43,573 nt of DNA from Gammaproteobacteria bacterium (GCA_020851975.1 JADZBS010000054.1:1-43573); one strand, 5' to 3'; shown: positions 7,887-20,687, numbered from the stretch's first letter. Notes: generated from the sequence alone by a model not told the origin. Made by a program: numbers and translations.

Positions 7887-8507
7887 TCAGTCCGGCGGCT
7901 GCCCGGGAATGCGGCCCTGCTCCCCGAGCAGCCGCTCGAGGTAGCGCGCGATGAGGTCCACCTCGAGGTTGACCGCCGTCCCGATGTTGTAGTCGCCCAT
8001 GATAGTGTGCGCGAGGGTGTGCGGCACGAGATTCACGCCGGCCTGGTCGCCGCTCACCTCGTTGACGGTGAGGCTGACGCCATCGACGCACAGCGACCCC
8101 TTGCGTGCCACGTAGCGGACCAGGGCCGGCGGCAGCCGGAAGGTCACGCGCGTGGATCGGACGTCGGGCTCGATCGCGACGACCTCCCCCACCCCATCGA
8201 CATGCCCCGTCACCAGGTGGCCGCCGAGCGGGTCGGCGAGTGTCAGGGCCGGTTCCAGGTTGAGGCGGGCGCCGGCCACGCAGCGGCCGAGCGTGGTGCG
8301 CGCCAGCGTCTCGCGCGAGACGTCGAAGGCCGCCGCGCTGCCCTGGCGGCCGGTCACGGTCAGGCAGACCCCGTTCACGGCGACGCTGGCGCCGGGCGCC
8401 AGGCGCGCCTCGGGCAGGCCAGTCACGTCGACTTCGAGCCGCACGTCACCGCCCCGATCCTCCACGGCCACCAGCCGGCCGACGGCTTGCACGATTCCGG
8501 TGAACAT
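7887..8507 (-). CDS. ribE: Riboflavin synthase, alpha chain
   Basis: This enzyme dismutates two lumazine molecules to riboflavin. The 206-residue chain shows the internal duplication typical of the family: [10 protein letters not shown] at the N-terminus, VNGVCLTVT and FDVSRETLARTTLG in the first lobe, and GHLVTGHVDGVGEV, VDGVSLTVNEV and VNLVPHTLAHT in the second. The ATG overlaps the ribD stop (TGATG). Some databases use ribC for this gene. Confidence 0.95.
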   Translation of the reverse strand: MFTGIVQAVGRLVAVEDRGGDVRLEVDVTGLPEARLAPGASVAVNGVCLTVTGRQGSAAAFDVSRETLARTTLGRCVAGARLNLEPALTLADPLGGHLVTGHVDGVGEVVAIEPDVRSTRVTFRLPPALVRYVARKGSLCVDGVSLTVNEVSGDQAGVNLVPHTLAHTIMGDYNIGTAVNLEVDLIARYLERLLGEQGRIPGQPPD

Positions 8508-9613
8508 CAGGCGCTCCGTGGACGGAAACTGAGGCGGCAGTCGGCGCCGACCCGGCGCAGGTCGGTGAGCTCGAAGGCATGGCGCTCGGCCATCGTGGCG
8601 AGCCCCCGCCCGGCGAACATGCCGAGCGCGTCGGCGCCGAGTACGTGTGGGGCGAGATAGAGCACGACTTCGTCGACGAAGCCGGCGTCGAGCAGCGCGC
8701 CGGCGAGCCGCGGACCGGCTTCCACCAGCAGCTCGTTGCACTCGAGAGCAGCGAGCCGCGCCATGAGCGCGACGAGGTCGGGCCGCATCTCCGGCCCGGC
8801 CGGCAGCACCTCCACCGTGGCGCCGGCGGCTTCGAGCGCGCGCTGGCGCGTCGCCTCCGGCCGGCTGCAGAAGATCCGGGTCGTCCCCGGAACGGCGAGC
8901 AGGCGCGCGGCGGGTGGCGTGCGCAACTGCGAGTCCATGACCAGGCGCTCCGGCGCACGGACCTCGCCGAGATCAGGGCGACGTACCGTCAGCGACGGGT
9001 CGTCGGCCAGCACCGTGGCGATGCCGGTGAGGATCGCGGAGCTGCGCGCCCGCAACTCGTGCGCGTCCGCCCGCGCCGCCTCGCTGGTGATCCAGCGGCT
9101 CACACCATTGACGAGCGCCGTACGCCCGTCGAGGCTCGCCGCGAGCTTGACACGCACGAAGGGCCGGCCGCATTCCATGCGCGACAGGAAGCCCGGGTTG
9201 AGCGCGCGCGCCTCGGCCTCGAGCACGCCGCTCAGGCAGGCGATACCGGCTTCCGTGAGCTGGCGTGCGCCGCCACCGCCGACACGGGGATTCGGGTCGC
9301 CGGCGGCGAACACCACGCGGCGGATGCCGGCGCGGGCGAGCGCCGCCGTGCACGGCGGCGTGCGGCCCTGGTGGCAACAGGGTTCGAGCGTCACGTAGGC
9401 CGTGGCGCCAGCGGCCCGCGTGCCGGCATGTGCCAGCGCCACCACCTCGGCATGCGGTCCGCCCGTGCGCTGGTGCCAGCCCTCCCCCACCATCACGCCG
9501 CCGGCGACGATCACGCAACCGACGCGCGGGTTGGGATGGGCGCTGTACAGCCCGCGGCGCGCCAGTTGCAGCGCCCGGGCCATCCAGCGGAAGTCGTCGG
9601 CGCCGGCGCTCAC
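8507..9613 (-). CDS. ribD: Bifunctional riboflavin deaminase/reductase RibD
   Basis: RibD deaminates and then reduces the pyrimidine intermediate of riboflavin synthesis. Residues about 1-145 are the cytidine-deaminase-like half, with zinc ligands in [10 protein letters not shown] and [12 protein letters not shown]. Residues about 150-368 are the NADPH-dependent reductase half ([31 protein letters not shown]). The start is GTG at 9613, whose last two bases form part of the nrdR stop codon (GTGA overlap), so translation is coupled. Confidence 0.95.
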   Translation of the reverse strand: MSAGADDFRWMARALQLARRGLYSAHPNPRVGCVIVAGGVMVGEGWHQRTGGPHAEVVALAHAGTRAAGATAYVTLEPCCHQGRTPPCTAALARAGIRRVVFAAGDPNPRVGGGGARQLTEAGIACLSGVLEAEARALNPGFLSRMECGRPFVRVKLAASLDGRTALVNGVSRWITSEAARADAHELRARSSAILTGIATVLADDPSLTVRRPDLGEVRAPERLVMDSQLRTPPAARLLAVPGTTRIFCSRPEATRQRALEAAGATVEVLPAGPEMRPDLVALMARLAALECNELLVEAGPRLAGALLDAGFVDEVVLYLAPHVLGADALGMFAGRGLATMAERHAFELTDLRRVGADCRLSFRPRSA

Positions 9614-10113
9614 CGATCGTCCGGCAGCAGCGACATCTGGTCGCGACGCGACTCGGCCTCGCCGAGCTCGCGCAGGCGGCGGATCTCTTCCTGGAACGCG
9701 GTCACGTCCTGGAAGCTGCGGTAGACCGAGGCGAAACGCACGTAGGCCACCTCGTCGAGCTGGCGCAGTTCCTCCATCACCATCTCGCCGACCAGCCGCG
9801 AGGCGATCTCGCGCTCACCCATGGTCTGCAGCCGGTGGATGATGCGCGAGATGGCTGCCTCCACCGCCTCCATGCCCACCGGGCGTTTCTCCAGCGCACG
9901 TACCATGCCGCTGCGCAACTTGTCCTCGTCGAAGGGCTCGCGCGACTCGTCGCGCTTGACCAGCCGCGGCATGACCAGTTCGGCCGTCTCGAAGGTGGTG
10001 AAGCGCTCGCCGCAACGCAGGCACTCGCGGCGCCGGCGGATCTGGCGGCCCTCGCCGGCGAGCCGGGAGTCGATCACCTTGGTCTCGTCATGGTTGCAGA
10101 AGGGGCAGTGCAT
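9610..10113 (-). CDS. nrdR: Transcriptional repressor NrdR
   Basis: NrdR represses ribonucleotide reductase genes in response to ATP/dATP. The 167-residue chain has the N-terminal zinc ribbon (CPFC at 3-6 and CLRCGERF near 31), followed by the ATP-cone domain ([26 protein letters not shown]). Its target NrdR boxes were not found in this window. It overlaps ribD by four bases and begins 51 bp after glyA, the order seen in many proteobacteria. Confidence 0.95.
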   Translation of the reverse strand: MHCPFCNHDETKVIDSRLAGEGRQIRRRRECLRCGERFTTFETAELVMPRLVKRDESREPFDEDKLRSGMVRALEKRPVGMEAVEAAISRIIHRLQTMGEREIASRLVGEMVMEELRQLDEVAYVRFASVYRSFQDVTAFQEEIRRLRELGEAESRRDQMSLLPDDR

Positions 10114-10164
10114 GTCCGACCCAGCGACCCTGGCCCATGCCGTGCCGGTCGCACGGCGGGGCCG

Positions 10165-11418
10165 TCAGCCGTACACCGGAAACCTGCGGCAGAGCTCCAG
10201 CACCTCGCCACGCACGCGCGCGATGCGACGCTCGTCGCCTATGTCGCCGAGGATCTCGCTGATCCAGGCGACGAGCTGGGCGATCTCCGCCGCGCCGAAA
10301 CCGCGCGTCGTGACCGCCGGCGTGCCCATGCGCACGCCGCTGGTGACGAAGGGCGAGCGCGGGTCGTTCGGCACGGCGTTCTTGGTCACCGTGATGTTGG
10401 CGCGTCCCAGCGCGGCATCCGCATCCTTGCCGGTGATGTTCCGGTCAACGAGATCGAGCAGGAACATGTGGTTGTCGGTGCCGCCCGAGACGATCCGGAA
10501 ATCGCGTGCGGCGAGCCCGGCAGCGAGCGCGCGCGCATTGGCCTTGACCTGCTGCTGGTAGGTCCTGAACTCCGGCTGCAGGGCTTCGAGCAGCGCCACC
10601 GCCTTGGCGGCGATGACGTGCATGAGCGGGCCACCCTGCGTGCCGGGGAAGACCAGCGAGTTCAGCTTCTTCGTGATCTCCTCGTTCTCCCGAGCCAGGA
10701 TGAGCCCGCCGCGCGGGCCGCGCAGCGTCTTGTGCGTGGTGGTGGTAGTAACGTCGGCGAGCGGCACGGGGTTCGGATACTCGCCGGCCGCCACCAGGCC
10801 GGCGACATGCGCCATGTCGACGAAGAAATACGCCCCGACCGCATCGGCCACCTGCCGGAAGCGGGCCCAGTCGACCACGCGCGAGTAGGCAGAGAACCCG
10901 GCGATGATCATCTTCGGCCGGTGCTGGCGGGCGAGTGACTCCACCGCCGCGTAGTCGATCTCGCCGGTCCCGGCGTCCAGCCCGTAGGACACGATGTGGT
11001 AGAGCCGCCCCGAGAAATTCACCGGCGAGCCGTGGGTGAGGTGCCCGCCATGAGCGAGGCTCATGCCGAGGACGGTATCGCCGGGATTGAGCAGCGCCAT
11101 GTAGACGGCGGCGTTGGCCTGCGAACCGGAGTGCGGCTGGACGTTGGCGTAGGCGGCGCCGAAGAGACGTTTCGCCCGGTCGATGGCGAGCGCCTCGGCC
11201 TGGTCGACGAACTCGCAGCCACCGTAATAGCGCTTGCCCGGGTAACCCTCGGCGTACTTGTTGGTGAGTACCGTGCCCTGGGCTTCCAGCACGCGCGGGC
11301 TCGCGTAGTTCTCCGAGGCGATGAGCTCGATGTGCTCCTCCTGGCGGCGCTGCTCGCCGGCGATCGCCGCGGCCAGGTCGGGATCGAAGCCCGCGATCGT
11401 CATCTGCCTCGTGAACAT
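10165..11418 (-). CDS. glyA: Serine hydroxymethyltransferase
   Basis: GlyA is a PLP enzyme that converts serine and THF to glycine and methylene-THF, the main entry to the one-carbon pool. The 417-residue chain shows [25 protein letters not shown], the PLP-lysine motif [14 protein letters not shown] near 225-240 and [17 protein letters not shown] near the C-terminus. ATG at 11418 has GGAG seven bases upstream; the longer frame was rejected. A TACAAT box on the minus strand at 11446-11451 could be its -10. Its product methylene-THF is also the product or substrate of the MetV-MetF protein encoded at 31271-32731, which links the two regions metabolically, not genetically. Confidence 0.96.
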   Translation of the reverse strand: MFTRQMTIAGFDPDLAAAIAGEQRRQEEHIELIASENYASPRVLEAQGTVLTNKYAEGYPGKRYYGGCEFVDQAEALAIDRAKRLFGAAYANVQPHSGSQANAAVYMALLNPGDTVLGMSLAHGGHLTHGSPVNFSGRLYHIVSYGLDAGTGEIDYAAVESLARQHRPKMIIAGFSAYSRVVDWARFRQVADAVGAYFFVDMAHVAGLVAAGEYPNPVPLADVTTTTTHKTLRGPRGGLILARENEEITKKLNSLVFPGTQGGPLMHVIAAKAVALLEALQPEFRTYQQQVKANARALAAGLAARDFRIVSGGTDNHMFLLDLVDRNITGKDADAALGRANITVTKNAVPNDPRSPFVTSGVRMGTPAVTTRGFGAAEIAQLVAWISEILGDIGDERRIARVRGEVLELCRRFPVYG

Positions 11419-11445
11419 GCCTGTCTCCGGGTCGGTGGGGGCGCA

Positions 11446-11474
11446 ATTGTACCCGAGCACCCCGCCCGGCTTCA
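11446..11474 (-). promoter_or_regulatory. Possible glyA promoter
   Basis: TACAAT on the minus strand (11446-11451) lies 28 nt before the glyA ATG, with TGAAGC 17 nt upstream (11469-11474) as a poor -35. The -35 hexamer overlaps the end of the deacetylase gene. Only the -10 is convincing. Confidence 0.3.
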
Positions 11475-12437
11475 GGCGCCAGCCCGCCCGGCGGCGGCCG
11501 CGAGCGCGGCGACGACACCGGTCCAGGCGAGGGCCAGGTTGCGCCGGTCGTAGCCGCCACCGCCGGTGGCGAGCAGGCGCCCGCCGCAGTGGCGCTCGGC
11601 GAGCGCGGCGAGCCGCCCGGCCGCCCAGCCGTGGATCGTGGCCGGCAGGGCGAGGTGGGTCGGCGGATCACCGGCCACGCTGTCGGCCCCACACTGCATG
11701 ATGATGAACTGCGGACGCGCGGCCTCGATGTGCGCCTCCACCCGGGCCCAGGCGGCGCGAAATTCGGCCTCGCCGGCGCCGGGGGGCAGCGGCAGGTTGA
11801 GCTTCGTGCCACGCGCCGCGCCGCGGCCGGTCTCGTCCGCCGCGCCGGTGCCCGGGTAGAGGTAGCGGCCATCCTCGTGGATGTCGGCGAAGGCCAGGTC
11901 CGGATCGGACTCGAAGGCGTAGTACACGCCGTCGCCGTGGTGTGCGTCGATGTCGACGTAGGCGACGCGCTCCAGCCCGTGGCGCCGGCGCAGCAGTTCG
12001 ATCGCCACGCCGCAGTCGTTGTATACGCAGAATCCGGCGGCATGGTCGCGCCCGGCGTGGTGCAGGCCGGCGATCGGCACGAACGCCGCCGGTGCCTCCC
12101 CGCCGACGACAGCCTCCATGGCGACCACCACCGCACCGACCACCGCCGCGGCGGCCGCATCGAGCCCGCGTTCGGCCGGCGTGTCGCCGCCGTCGAGGAA
12201 GCCCTCGCCCTCGGCACAACGACGCGCGACGAACTCGAGGTAGTCCGCGCCGTGGAAGGCCTGCAGTTCCTCGCCGGTCGCCCGGCGGCCCTCCCGAAGG
12301 GTCACCTGCGCGGCCAGTCCGCTGCGTTCGAGTTCGTGATGGAAGGCGTCGTGCCGGTCCGGCCCGAACGGATGCCTGCCCGCGAAACCGTAGGCCGCGG
12401 TGCGCGGGTCGCGAATGACCAGGACCTGGTGGGACAT
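11472..12437 (-). CDS. Histone-deacetylase-family (AcuC/HDAC-like) hydrolase
   Basis: The 321-residue protein belongs to the zinc-dependent arginase/deacetylase superfamily. Visible active-site elements are the tandem histidines in [15 protein letters not shown], the metal-binding [10 protein letters not shown], a GADS aspartate near 245 and GGGGY near the C-terminus. Bacterial relatives act on acetyl-lysine, acetylpolyamines or acetoin-pathway enzymes; the substrate cannot be told from sequence. It lies 53 bp upstream of glyA on the same strand and diverges from ettA. A TATAAT box 18 nt before its ATG implies a very short leader. Confidence 0.88.
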   Translation of the reverse strand: MSHQVLVIRDPRTAAYGFAGRHPFGPDRHDAFHHELERSGLAAQVTLREGRRATGEELQAFHGADYLEFVARRCAEGEGFLDGGDTPAERGLDAAAAAVVGAVVVAMEAVVGGEAPAAFVPIAGLHHAGRDHAAGFCVYNDCGVAIELLRRRHGLERVAYVDIDAHHGDGVYYAFESDPDLAFADIHEDGRYLYPGTGAADETGRGAARGTKLNLPLPPGAGEAEFRAAWARVEAHIEAARPQFIIMQCGADSVAGDPPTHLALPATIHGWAAGRLAALAERHCGGRLLATGGGGYDRRNLALAWTGVVAALAAAAGRAGA

Positions 12438-12454
12438 GGCGCCAGCTCGCCGGG

Positions 12455-12460
12455 ATTATA
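12455..12460 (-). promoter_or_regulatory. -10 box of the deacetylase gene
   Basis: A perfect TATAAT on the minus strand ends 18 nt before the deacetylase ATG at 12437. The matching -35 position reads GCGCCC, so it may depend on an activator or an extended element. Confidence 0.4.
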
Positions 12461-12490
12461 GGACTGGCGCTGGACCCGGGCGCAGCCCGG

Positions 12491-12518
12491 TGCAACCGCG
12501 CGCCGCTTCCGGGATAAT
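12491..12518 (+). promoter_or_regulatory. Putative ettA promoter
   Basis: TGCAAC (12491-12496), a 16-nt spacer and GATAAT (12513-12518) lie 34 nt before the ettA start. The -10 is good; the -35 is weak. The 12438-12551 gap is divergent, and its two -10 boxes face away from each other. Confidence 0.4.
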
Positions 12519-12551
12519 CGCGCGTCGCTGCGCACAGCCGGACTTCGATTC

Positions 12552-14225
<1,674 letters not shown>

Positions 14226-14252
14226 GCGCCGGCGGGGGCCGGAGCACGCGCC

Positions 14253-14972
14253 ATGACGACATCGGCCTACCTCGACAGCCAGAACCGCCTGCACCGCGAG
14301 ACGGTGAGCGGCGAATGCCCCCACTGCGGCAACAGCGCGCACTTCTCGCTCCTCGCCTGCCCGGGCTTCGCGCGGCTGCGCACCGACCGGCCGGCGCGTG
14401 TCGGCATCGTGGTCCAGTGCGACTCCTGCCGCACGCCGCTGTTCCTGCGCTACCGCGTGCGCGCCTGGCTCGAGGACCGGGTCGAGTTCCACCCGCACCC
14501 GGAGGAAATGGAGCGCGCGCCCGAGCGCTTCGCCTACGACACCCTGCCCGAGCGTGTCGCGGCCACGTTCCGCGAGGCGCTCGCCTGCCACGGCGCCGGC
14601 CTGCTGCAGGCCTTCGCCGTCATGTGCCGCGCCACCACCCAGGCCATGCTGGAGGATCTTGGCGAGCGCAGCCGCCTGCGCATCTTCGACCAGGTCGCCG
14701 AGGTGAAGATGCTCGCCGAGATCGACGATGGCACCTTCGCCGCCGTGCGCCGCGTGCTGTTCGAGGGCGAGCCGCCGCGCGGCACCTCGCCGGCACCGCT
14801 CACGCGGCTGCAGGCTGCCGTGCTGCTCGAGACCATGAAGGACCTGCTCTTCCAGACCTACGTGCGTCGCGCCAGGCTGCAGGCGGCGCTGCGGCTGCGC
14901 CAGTTCCCGCCCGCCGAGAGCGCACCGCGTCCGGCCGGCGACCTCCCCGCTTCGCGCTCCGCCGGCGGCTGA
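14253..14972 (+). CDS. Zinc-ribbon protein with DUF4145-like helical region
   Basis: The 239-residue product is not recognised by name. Residues about 22-65 contain two CxxC pairs (CPHC and CDSC), a likely zinc ribbon. Residues about 95-215 are mostly helical and resemble the DUF4145 domain found in stand-alone and restriction-associated proteins, but the match is loose. The C-terminal 25 residues are low-complexity. It follows ettA by 27 bp and is probably co-transcribed. It converges with purL, leaving only three bases between stop codons, so no room for a terminator is visible. Confidence 0.7.
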   Translation: MTTSAYLDSQNRLHRETVSGECPHCGNSAHFSLLACPGFARLRTDRPARVGIVVQCDSCRTPLFLRYRVRAWLEDRVEFHPHPEEMERAPERFAYDTLPERVAATFREALACHGAGLLQAFAVMCRATTQAMLEDLGERSRLRIFDQVAEVKMLAEIDDGTFAAVRRVLFEGEPPRGTSPAPLTRLQAAVLLETMKDLLFQTYVRRARLQAALRLRQFPPAESAPRPAGDLPASRSAGG

Positions 14973-14975
14973 CCG

Positions 14976-17900
14976 TCAGCCGACCCAGGCCCGCGCGTTG
15001 CGGAACATCCGCATCCAGGGGCCTTCCTCGCCCCAGTCGCGTGGCGCCCAGGAGTGCTGCCACGTGAGGTGCACGCGTTCCGGGTGGGGCATGAAGATGG
15101 TGACGCGGCCGTCGGCAGAGGTGAAACCGGCCACGCCGTCCGGGGAACCGTTGGGATTGGCCGGATAACTGCGCGCCGGCTGCCCGTGGTTGTCGATGTA
15201 GCGGATCGCCACCTGGCCGGCCGAATAACAGGCTGGCAGGTCGGTCGCTGCCGCGAACTCGGCGCGTCCTTCGCCGTGTGAGGTGGCGATCAGCAGCCGG
15301 CTGCCGGTCATGCCACCGAGCAGCACCGAGCGGCTCGGCAGCACCTCGACCAGGCTCAGGCGCGCCTCGAACTGCTCGGAAAAATTCTGCACGAAGCGCG
15401 GCCAGTGCGCGGTGCCCGGAATGATCGGGCGCAATGCCGAGAGCATCTGGCAGCCGTTGCACACGCCGAGCGTGAAGACATCCGGGCGTTCGAAGAATGC
15501 CTGGAACGCCTCGCGGGCGCCGGCGTTGAACAGGATGGACTTCGCCCAGCCACCGCCGGCCCCGAGCACGTCGCCGAAGGAAAAGCCGCCGCAGGCCACC
15601 AGGCCGCGGAACTCCGCCAGCGACCGGCGGCCCTCGAGCAGGTCCGACATGTGCACGTCGACCGGCGTGAAACCGGCACGCAGGAAGGCAGCCGCCATCT
15701 CGAGCTGGCTGTTGACACCCTGCTCGCGCAGGATCGCCACGCGCGGGCGAGCACCGCGCGCCACGAACGGCGCGGCCACGTCCTCGGCAGGATCGAAACC
15801 GAGCCGCGGGGAAAGGCCCGGGTCGCTCTCGTCGCACGCCGCCGCGTAGGCCTCGGCTGCCGCGGTCGGGTGATCGCGCAGCGCCTGCATGCGACTGGTC
15901 AGTTCCGACCAGGCGGCGCGCAGTTCACCGCGCCCGAAGTCGAGGAGCGTCTCGCCACCGTGGCGGAACACCAGGCGGTCGCCCTCGTCCACCCGCCCGA
16001 GCCGGTGCAGGCAGCCAGCGAGCCCGGCCTGCGCGCAGGCCGCTTCCAGGGCTGGTGCATCCGCCGCACGGACCTGCACGACCGCACCGAGTTCCTCCGC
16101 AAAGAGCGCCCCGATGACGCCGCCCGCGCCGGCCGGCAGGTCGATCGTCATGCCGGCGCGGCCGGCGAAGGCCATCTCGGCCAGCGTCACGAACAGCCCG
16201 CCGTCGCTGCGGTCGTGGTAGGCGCGGACGAGCCCCTGTGCCTGCAGGCCGGTCAACACCGCGGCCAGGGCGGCGAGCCGCGCCGGGTCGTCGACGTCGG
16301 GAACCGGTCCGCCGGCGATGCCGTACACCTGCGCGAGGCAGGAGCCGCCGAGCCGGTTGCGGCCGGCGCCGAGGTCGACGAGGTAGAGCCAGGTGTCACC
16401 GCCGCGTTCCAGCTGCGGCGTCGATGCGCGGCCAACGTCGGGCACGGGGGCGAAGGCCGAGACGATCAACGACACCGGCGCCACCACGGCCTTCGGCTGG
16501 CCGCGGTCCTGCCAGGCCGTGCGCATGGACAGCGAGTCCTTCCCCACCGGGATCGCGATGCGCAGCGCACACGCGAGGGCGCTCACGGCGCTCACCGTGT
16601 CGAACAGCGCCTCGTCCTCGCCGCTGACGCCGCTCGCGGCCATCCAGTTGGCCGACAAGCGGACACGATCGAGCGCGGCAATGCCTCCGGCGAGCAGGTT
16701 CGTGAGGGCCTCGCCGAGCGCCATGCGCCCGGATGCGGCCGGATCGAGCACCGCGAGCGGCGTGCGCTCGCCGATTGCCATGGCCTCGCCGGCGACGCCG
16801 TCGAAGCCGAGCGCCGTCACGGCCACGTCGGCCACCGGCACCTGCCAGGGGCCGACGAGCTGGTCGCGGCACACGAGACCGCCGACGGTGCGATCGCCGA
16901 TGTGGATCAGGAAGGACTTGTCGGCCACCGCCGGGAAACGCAGCACGCGCCGGCAGGCGTCGGCGGGATCGAGGTGCGCAAAGCTGCCCGCCATCGCGGC
17001 ACGCGGCGTACGGGTCACCTTCATCAAGGTGCGCGGCGGCTTGCCGAGAAGCATCTCGAGCGGCATGTCCACTGCCGGCTCGCCGAGCAGCCGGTCGGTC
17101 ACGGTGAGCCTGCCGGTCTCGTCGGCACGGCCGAGCACGGCGAAGGGGCAGCGCTCGCGGGCGCAGATCGCCGCGAACTGCGGCAGGTCGTCCGGAGCGA
17201 TGGCGAGCACGTAGCGCTCCTGCGCCTCGTTGCACCAGATCTCCGCCGGCGAGAGCCCCGCTTCGGCGCTCGGCACGTCGCGCAACTCCAGGCGCGCGCC
17301 CCGGTGGCTGTGGTCGACCAGCTCCGGCAGCGCGTTCGACAGGCCGCCGGCACCGACGTCGTGGATGATGACGATGGGATTGCGGCCATCGACCTGCGCA
17401 CCCGCCGCGCAGCAGGCCTCGATGACCTGTTGCGCCCGCCGCTGCATCTCCGGATTGCCGCGCTGGACGGAGGCGAAATCGAGATCCTCCGTGCTTGCCC
17501 CGCTCGTCATCGAGGACGCAGCCCCGCCACCGAGGCCGATCAGCATCGCCGGTCCGCCGAGCACCACCAGCAGCGCGCCCGGCGGAACCTGCGCCTTGTG
17601 CACGTCGGGTTCGCGGATGCTGCCGAGACCGCCGGCGATCATGATCGGCTTGTGGTAACCGAAGGCGCGGCCGGGTTCGCCCGGCACCGGCTGCTCGAAG
17701 GTGCGAAAGTAGCCGGCCACGTTCGGGCGGCCGAACTCGTTGTTGAACGCTGCCGCTCCGATCGGGCCATCGAGCATGATCTGCAGCGGCGAGGCGATGC
17801 GCCGCGGTCGGCCAAGCCCGCCTGTCTCCCAGGGCTCGTCGAACCCCGGCAGGCGCAGGTGCGAGACGGTGAAGCCGCAGAGGCCTGCCTTTGGCCGGGC

Positions 17901-18923
17901 GCCACGCCCGGTGGCACCCTCGTCGCGGATCTCCCCGCCGGCGCCGGTCGCCGCCCCCGGGAAGGGCGAGATGGCGGTCGGGTGGTTGTGCGTTTCCACC
18001 TTCATGAGCGTGTGCACGGGCTCGCGCTGGAACCGGTACTCGCCGCTCACCGGATCGGCGAGGAGCCGGCCCGCCGGTGCGCCCTCCACCACCGCGGCGT
18101 TGTCGCGGTAGGCGCTCAGCACCCCGGCCGGATTGGTGGCGTGGGTGGCGCGGATGAGATCGAACAGGCTCTGCGGCTGGTCCACGCCATCGATGACCCA
18201 GCGCGCGTTGAAGATCTTGTGCCGGCAGTGCTCGGAGTTCGCCTGCGCGAACATCATCAACTCGGCATCCGTGGGGTCACGGCCGAGTTCACCGAAGTGC
18301 GCCGCGAGATAGCCGATTTCGCCGGCCGACAGGGCGAGCCCCAGCTCGCGGTTGGCGGTTTCGAGGGCAGCGCGCGCGTCGCGACCGAGCGCCACGCGAC
18401 GCAACGGGGCCGGCGCCTGTTGCGCGAACAGGTCGAAGGCCTGGACCGGCCGGGTCAGCACCGACTCGGTCATGCGATCGTGCAGCAACGGGGCGATGGC
18501 ACCGATCTCGGCGGTGGACAGCGGCAGCTCGCTCACCAGGCTCCAGACGACGCCGCGTTCGATGCGGCGTACCGCGCCGAGCCCGCAGATGCGGGCGATG
18601 TCGGTGGCCTTGCTCGACCAGGGTGACTGGGTACCGAGGCGCGGCACCACCCAGAGGGCCGGCATCGTGCCGGGTCGGGGCGCCCGCGCCGCGCCGTAGC
18701 GCAACAGATCGGCGAGCGTGTCGCGCTCGCGCGGCGTGAGATCGGCGGCGAGGTCGACGTAGTGCGTGAAGCGGGCTTCCAGTGCGGCGGCGCGCGGCGC
18801 GACCGCCTGCACCTGGGCGAGCAGTCTCGCCAGGCGAAAGTCCGAGAGGGCCGGTGAGCCCGGGATCTCCAGCAGGACAGGGCCTGGGCGCGCTCGTCCG
18901 GGCGGCTCAGTCGCCGCCGTCAT
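14976..18923 (-). CDS. purL: Phosphoribosylformylglycinamidine synthase
   Basis: This is the large single-chain FGAM synthase of purine synthesis (1315 residues; E. coli about 1295). The N-terminal part shows [15 protein letters not shown] and [16 protein letters not shown]. The synthetase core has [21 protein letters not shown], followed by [17 protein letters not shown] and [12 protein letters not shown]. The C-terminal class I glutaminase domain has [16 protein letters not shown], the catalytic cysteine in GVCNGCQML and [13 protein letters not shown] at 18923 overlaps the upstream DUF1820 gene by 17 bp; the frame extending further upstream is antisense-like and was rejected. Confidence 0.97.
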   Translation of the reverse strand: MTAATEPPGRARPGPVLLEIPGSPALSDFRLARLLAQVQAVAPRAAALEARFTHYVDLAADLTPRERDTLADLLRYGAARAPRPGTMPALWVVPRLGTQSPWSSKATDIARICGLGAVRRIERGVVWSLVSELPLSTAEIGAIAPLLHDRMTESVLTRPVQAFDLFAQQAPAPLRRVALGRDARAALETANRELGLALSAGEIGYLAAHFGELGRDPTDAELMMFAQANSEHCRHKIFNARWVIDGVDQPQSLFDLIRATHATNPAGVLSAYRDNAAVVEGAPAGRLLADPVSGEYRFQREPVHTLMKVETHNHPTAISPFPGAATGAGGEIRDEGATGRGARPKAGLCGFTVSHLRLPGFDEPWETGGLGRPRRIASPLQIMLDGPIGAAAFNNEFGRPNVAGYFRTFEQPVPGEPGRAFGYHKPIMIAGGLGSIREPDVHKAQVPPGALLVVLGGPAMLIGLGGGAASSMTSGASTEDLDFASVQRGNPEMQRRAQQVIEACCAAGAQVDGRNPIVIIHDVGAGGLSNALPELVDHSHRGARLELRDVPSAEAGLSPAEIWCNEAQERYVLAIAPDDLPQFAAICARERCPFAVLGRADETGRLTVTDRLLGEPAVDMPLEMLLGKPPRTLMKVTRTPRAAMAGSFAHLDPADACRRVLRFPAVADKSFLIHIGDRTVGGLVCRDQLVGPWQVPVADVAVTALGFDGVAGEAMAIGERTPLAVLDPAASGRMALGEALTNLLAGGIAALDRVRLSANWMAASGVSGEDEALFDTVSAVSALACALRIAIPVGKDSLSMRTAWQDRGQPKAVVAPVSLIVSAFAPVPDVGRASTPQLERGGDTWLYLVDLGAGRNRLGGSCLAQVYGIAGGPVPDVDDPARLAALAAVLTGLQAQGLVRAYHDRSDGGLFVTLAEMAFAGRAGMTIDLPAGAGGVIGALFAEELGAVVQVRAADAPALEAACAQAGLAGCLHRLGRVDEGDRLVFRHGGETLLDFGRGELRAAWSELTSRMQALRDHPTAAAEAYAAACDESDPGLSPRLGFDPAEDVAAPFVARGARPRVAILREQGVNSQLEMAAAFLRAGFTPVDVHMSDLLEGRRSLAEFRGLVACGGFSFGDVLGAGGGWAKSILFNAGAREAFQAFFERPDVFTLGVCNGCQMLSALRPIIPGTAHWPRFVQNFSEQFEARLSLVEVLPSRSVLLGGMTGSRLLIATSHGEGRAEFAAATDLPACYSAGQVAIRYIDNHGQPARSYPANPNGSPDGVAGFTSADGRVTIFMPHPERVHLTWQHSWAPRDWGEEGPWMRMFRNARAWVG

Positions 18924-19248
18924 GTCGCGAACCGGGCGTGTACACCGGCACCGGGAACTGGGCCACGTTACCGCCCTCGGCCCTGGTGATCTTGCTGACG
19001 CCTTCCTTCTCGACTTCGTCGATGCGCAGCACGGCATGCAGCGGCAGGTAGGTGCGGCGTACGCCCTCGAACTCCGTCTTGATGCGTTCCTCGGCGGGAT
19101 CGAGCACGACCGTGCTGCGCTCGCCGAACACCAGCTTCTCGACCTCGATGAAGCCGAACAGGGCGCCCTGGCTCACCGAACGGGCGTAGATCTCGTAGAT
19201 CTTGCCCTGGCTGACGAAGGAGATTTTGTAAAGTCGGCGGGCAGACAT
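18907..19248 (-). CDS. DUF1820 family protein
   Basis: The 113-residue protein matches DUF1820, a family I know only from Proteobacteria. It begins [18 protein letters not shown] and contains [18 protein letters not shown] and [18 protein letters not shown]. Function is unknown. It overlaps purL by 17 bp and is read first, so the two are co-transcribed. A TATAAT on the minus strand (19312-19317) lies about 64 nt before the ATG. Confidence 0.88.
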   Translation of the reverse strand: MSARRLYKISFVSQGKIYEIYARSVSQGALFGFIEVEKLVFGERSTVVLDPAEERIKTEFEGVRRTYLPLHAVLRIDEVEKEGVSKITRAEGGNVAQFPVPVYTPGSRHDGGD

Positions 19249-19311
19249 CTCGGCGAGGCGTTCCGGGGGGGCAGTCCGCCGGGAGCAACGCAGCCCTTCA
19301 GACCGGTGCGC

Positions 19312-19317
19312 ATTATA
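19312..19317 (-). promoter_or_regulatory. -10 box for DUF1820-purL
   Basis: TATAAT on the minus strand, with CCCAAC at the expected -35 position (19335-19340), is the only promoter-like sequence in the 19249-19472 divergent gap. The gap holds nothing else I can identify; no PurR-type operator was recognised. Confidence 0.35.
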
Positions 19318-19472
19318 GCCCATGCATCCCGGCCGTTGGGCTGGCGGGCCCGGGGAGAACTGTGAACCAGACGGCGGCGCCCCTGCAGCCGCAAGGCCAT
19401 CATGGGCGAGCGGAAATTGGGTATCGCGCCGACTGCCCGACGGGGGTGCGCCGGCCATGCCCGGGAACGACC

Positions 19473-20687
19473 ATGGCATTGCGCCTGCGAATCACGAGCC
19501 AGCAGAAGGGTCAGTTGGGCGAGTCCCACGTGCGCGAATTCGTGGCCTGCGGCGGCACCATCGGCCGTGCGGAAGACAACGACTGGATCCTGCCCGACGC
19601 CAAGCGCTTCATCTCCAGCCGTCACGCGCTCGTCGATTTCCAGGGCGGCGCCTACTACCTCGTCGATACCAGCCGCAACGGCGTCTACATCAACGGCTCG
19701 GATACCGCAGTCGGCCGCGGCCACCCGCAGCGGCTGTTCAACGGCGACCGCCTGCGCATGGGCGAGTACGAAATCACCGTGGAGCTGACGGCCGGCGACG
19801 AGCACATCGCCGACGACGGCATGCGCGATTCGGTGGTGCGCGCCCAGCTCGTCCCCGTCGACGAGTCGATGGAGCTGCAGCTGGTCGATGAGAACAAGAT
19901 GCGCGCGTTCGAGTACAACGCGCTCGAACGCCACCTGAAGCCTGCGGAACCGGGTGCGAGCGGCAGGACGCGCCAGCCGGCACCGGCTGCGCCGCCCGGC
20001 CCGCCCGCCGAAGCCGGGCGCATGCCCGAACGCCGTCCGGCACCCGCCAGCGGGCACGCGGCAGCCGTGGAAATCTTCTGCAAGGCAGCCGGCCTCGCCC
20101 CGGCCGACCTGCGCGGCACCAATCCCGAGGAGATCCTCGGCATCGCCGGCGCGCTTACGCGCGAGCTCCTCACCGGGCTCGCTGACTTGCTGCAGAGCCG
20201 CTCGCGCATGAAGGACGCGCTGCGCCTGCCGCAGACCGTGATCCGTCCGGCAGCCAACAACCCGCTCAAGTTCTCCCCGAACGTGGCCGAGGCGCTGCGC
20301 TACCTGCTCGGCGAGCCGGGTCAGAGCTACCTGCCGCCGGACCGCGCCGTGCAGGCCGCATTCCAGGACGTGCGCAGCCACCAGCAGGCCCTCTTCAAGG
20401 CGATGATCCACGCCGTGCGCGACTTCGCCGAGCGGCTGGAGCCCGACGAGCTGCGCAGCCGCTTCGACCGGGGCCTGAAGCGCTCGCCGCTGCTGGCCGG
20501 CGCCAACAAGCTCAAGTACTGGGAGCTCTACGAGGAGAGCTACCTCACGCTCACGCACCAGGAGGAAGGTGCACCGCTGCCGGCCATCGTCATCGACGAA
20601 CTCACCAAGGCCTACGAGCAGGAGCTCGAGATCCTGCAGCACGGCGCCACGCGACCGATCGCCAGCCGTCCCGCCCAGGCGTCCTGA
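19473..20687 (+). CDS. TagH-like FHA-domain protein (type VI secretion-associated family)
   Basis: The 404-residue protein has an N-terminal FHA phosphothreonine-binding domain (CGGTIGRAEDNDWILPD, the ISSRHA motif, DTSRNGVYING) at residues 20-110, a Pro/Ala-rich linker (about 155-195), and a C-terminal helical domain (200-390). The latter carries FKAMIHAVRDFAERLEPD and YWELYEESYLTL, typical of the T6SS-associated FHA family (VI_FHA/TagH). In T6SS loci this protein works with a PpkA-type kinase. No other T6SS gene is in the window, so it is an orphan here; the FHA domain could instead read marks from the kinase encoded at 2980-4242 (speculation). ATG at 19473 begins the conserved domain. Confidence 0.82.
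   Translation: MALRLRITSQQKGQLGESHVREFVACGGTIGRAEDNDWILPDAKRFISSRHALVDFQGGAYYLVDTSRNGVYINGSDTAVGRGHPQRLFNGDRLRMGEYEITVELTAGDEHIADDGMRDSVVRAQLVPVDESMELQLVDENKMRAFEYNALERHLKPAEPGASGRTRQPAPAAPPGPPAEAGRMPERRPAPASGHAAAVEIFCKAAGLAPADLRGTNPEEILGIAGALTRELLTGLADLLQSRSRMKDALRLPQTVIRPAANNPLKFSPNVAEALRYLLGEPGQSYLPPDRAVQAAFQDVRSHQQALFKAMIHAVRDFAERLEPDELRSRFDRGLKRSPLLAGANKLKYWELYEESYLTLTHQEEGAPLPAIVIDELTKAYEQELEILQHGATRPIASRPAQAS

Noticed and set aside
15405-18626. 1073-codon plus-strand open frame
   Set aside because: It is antisense to purL and has no family resemblance.
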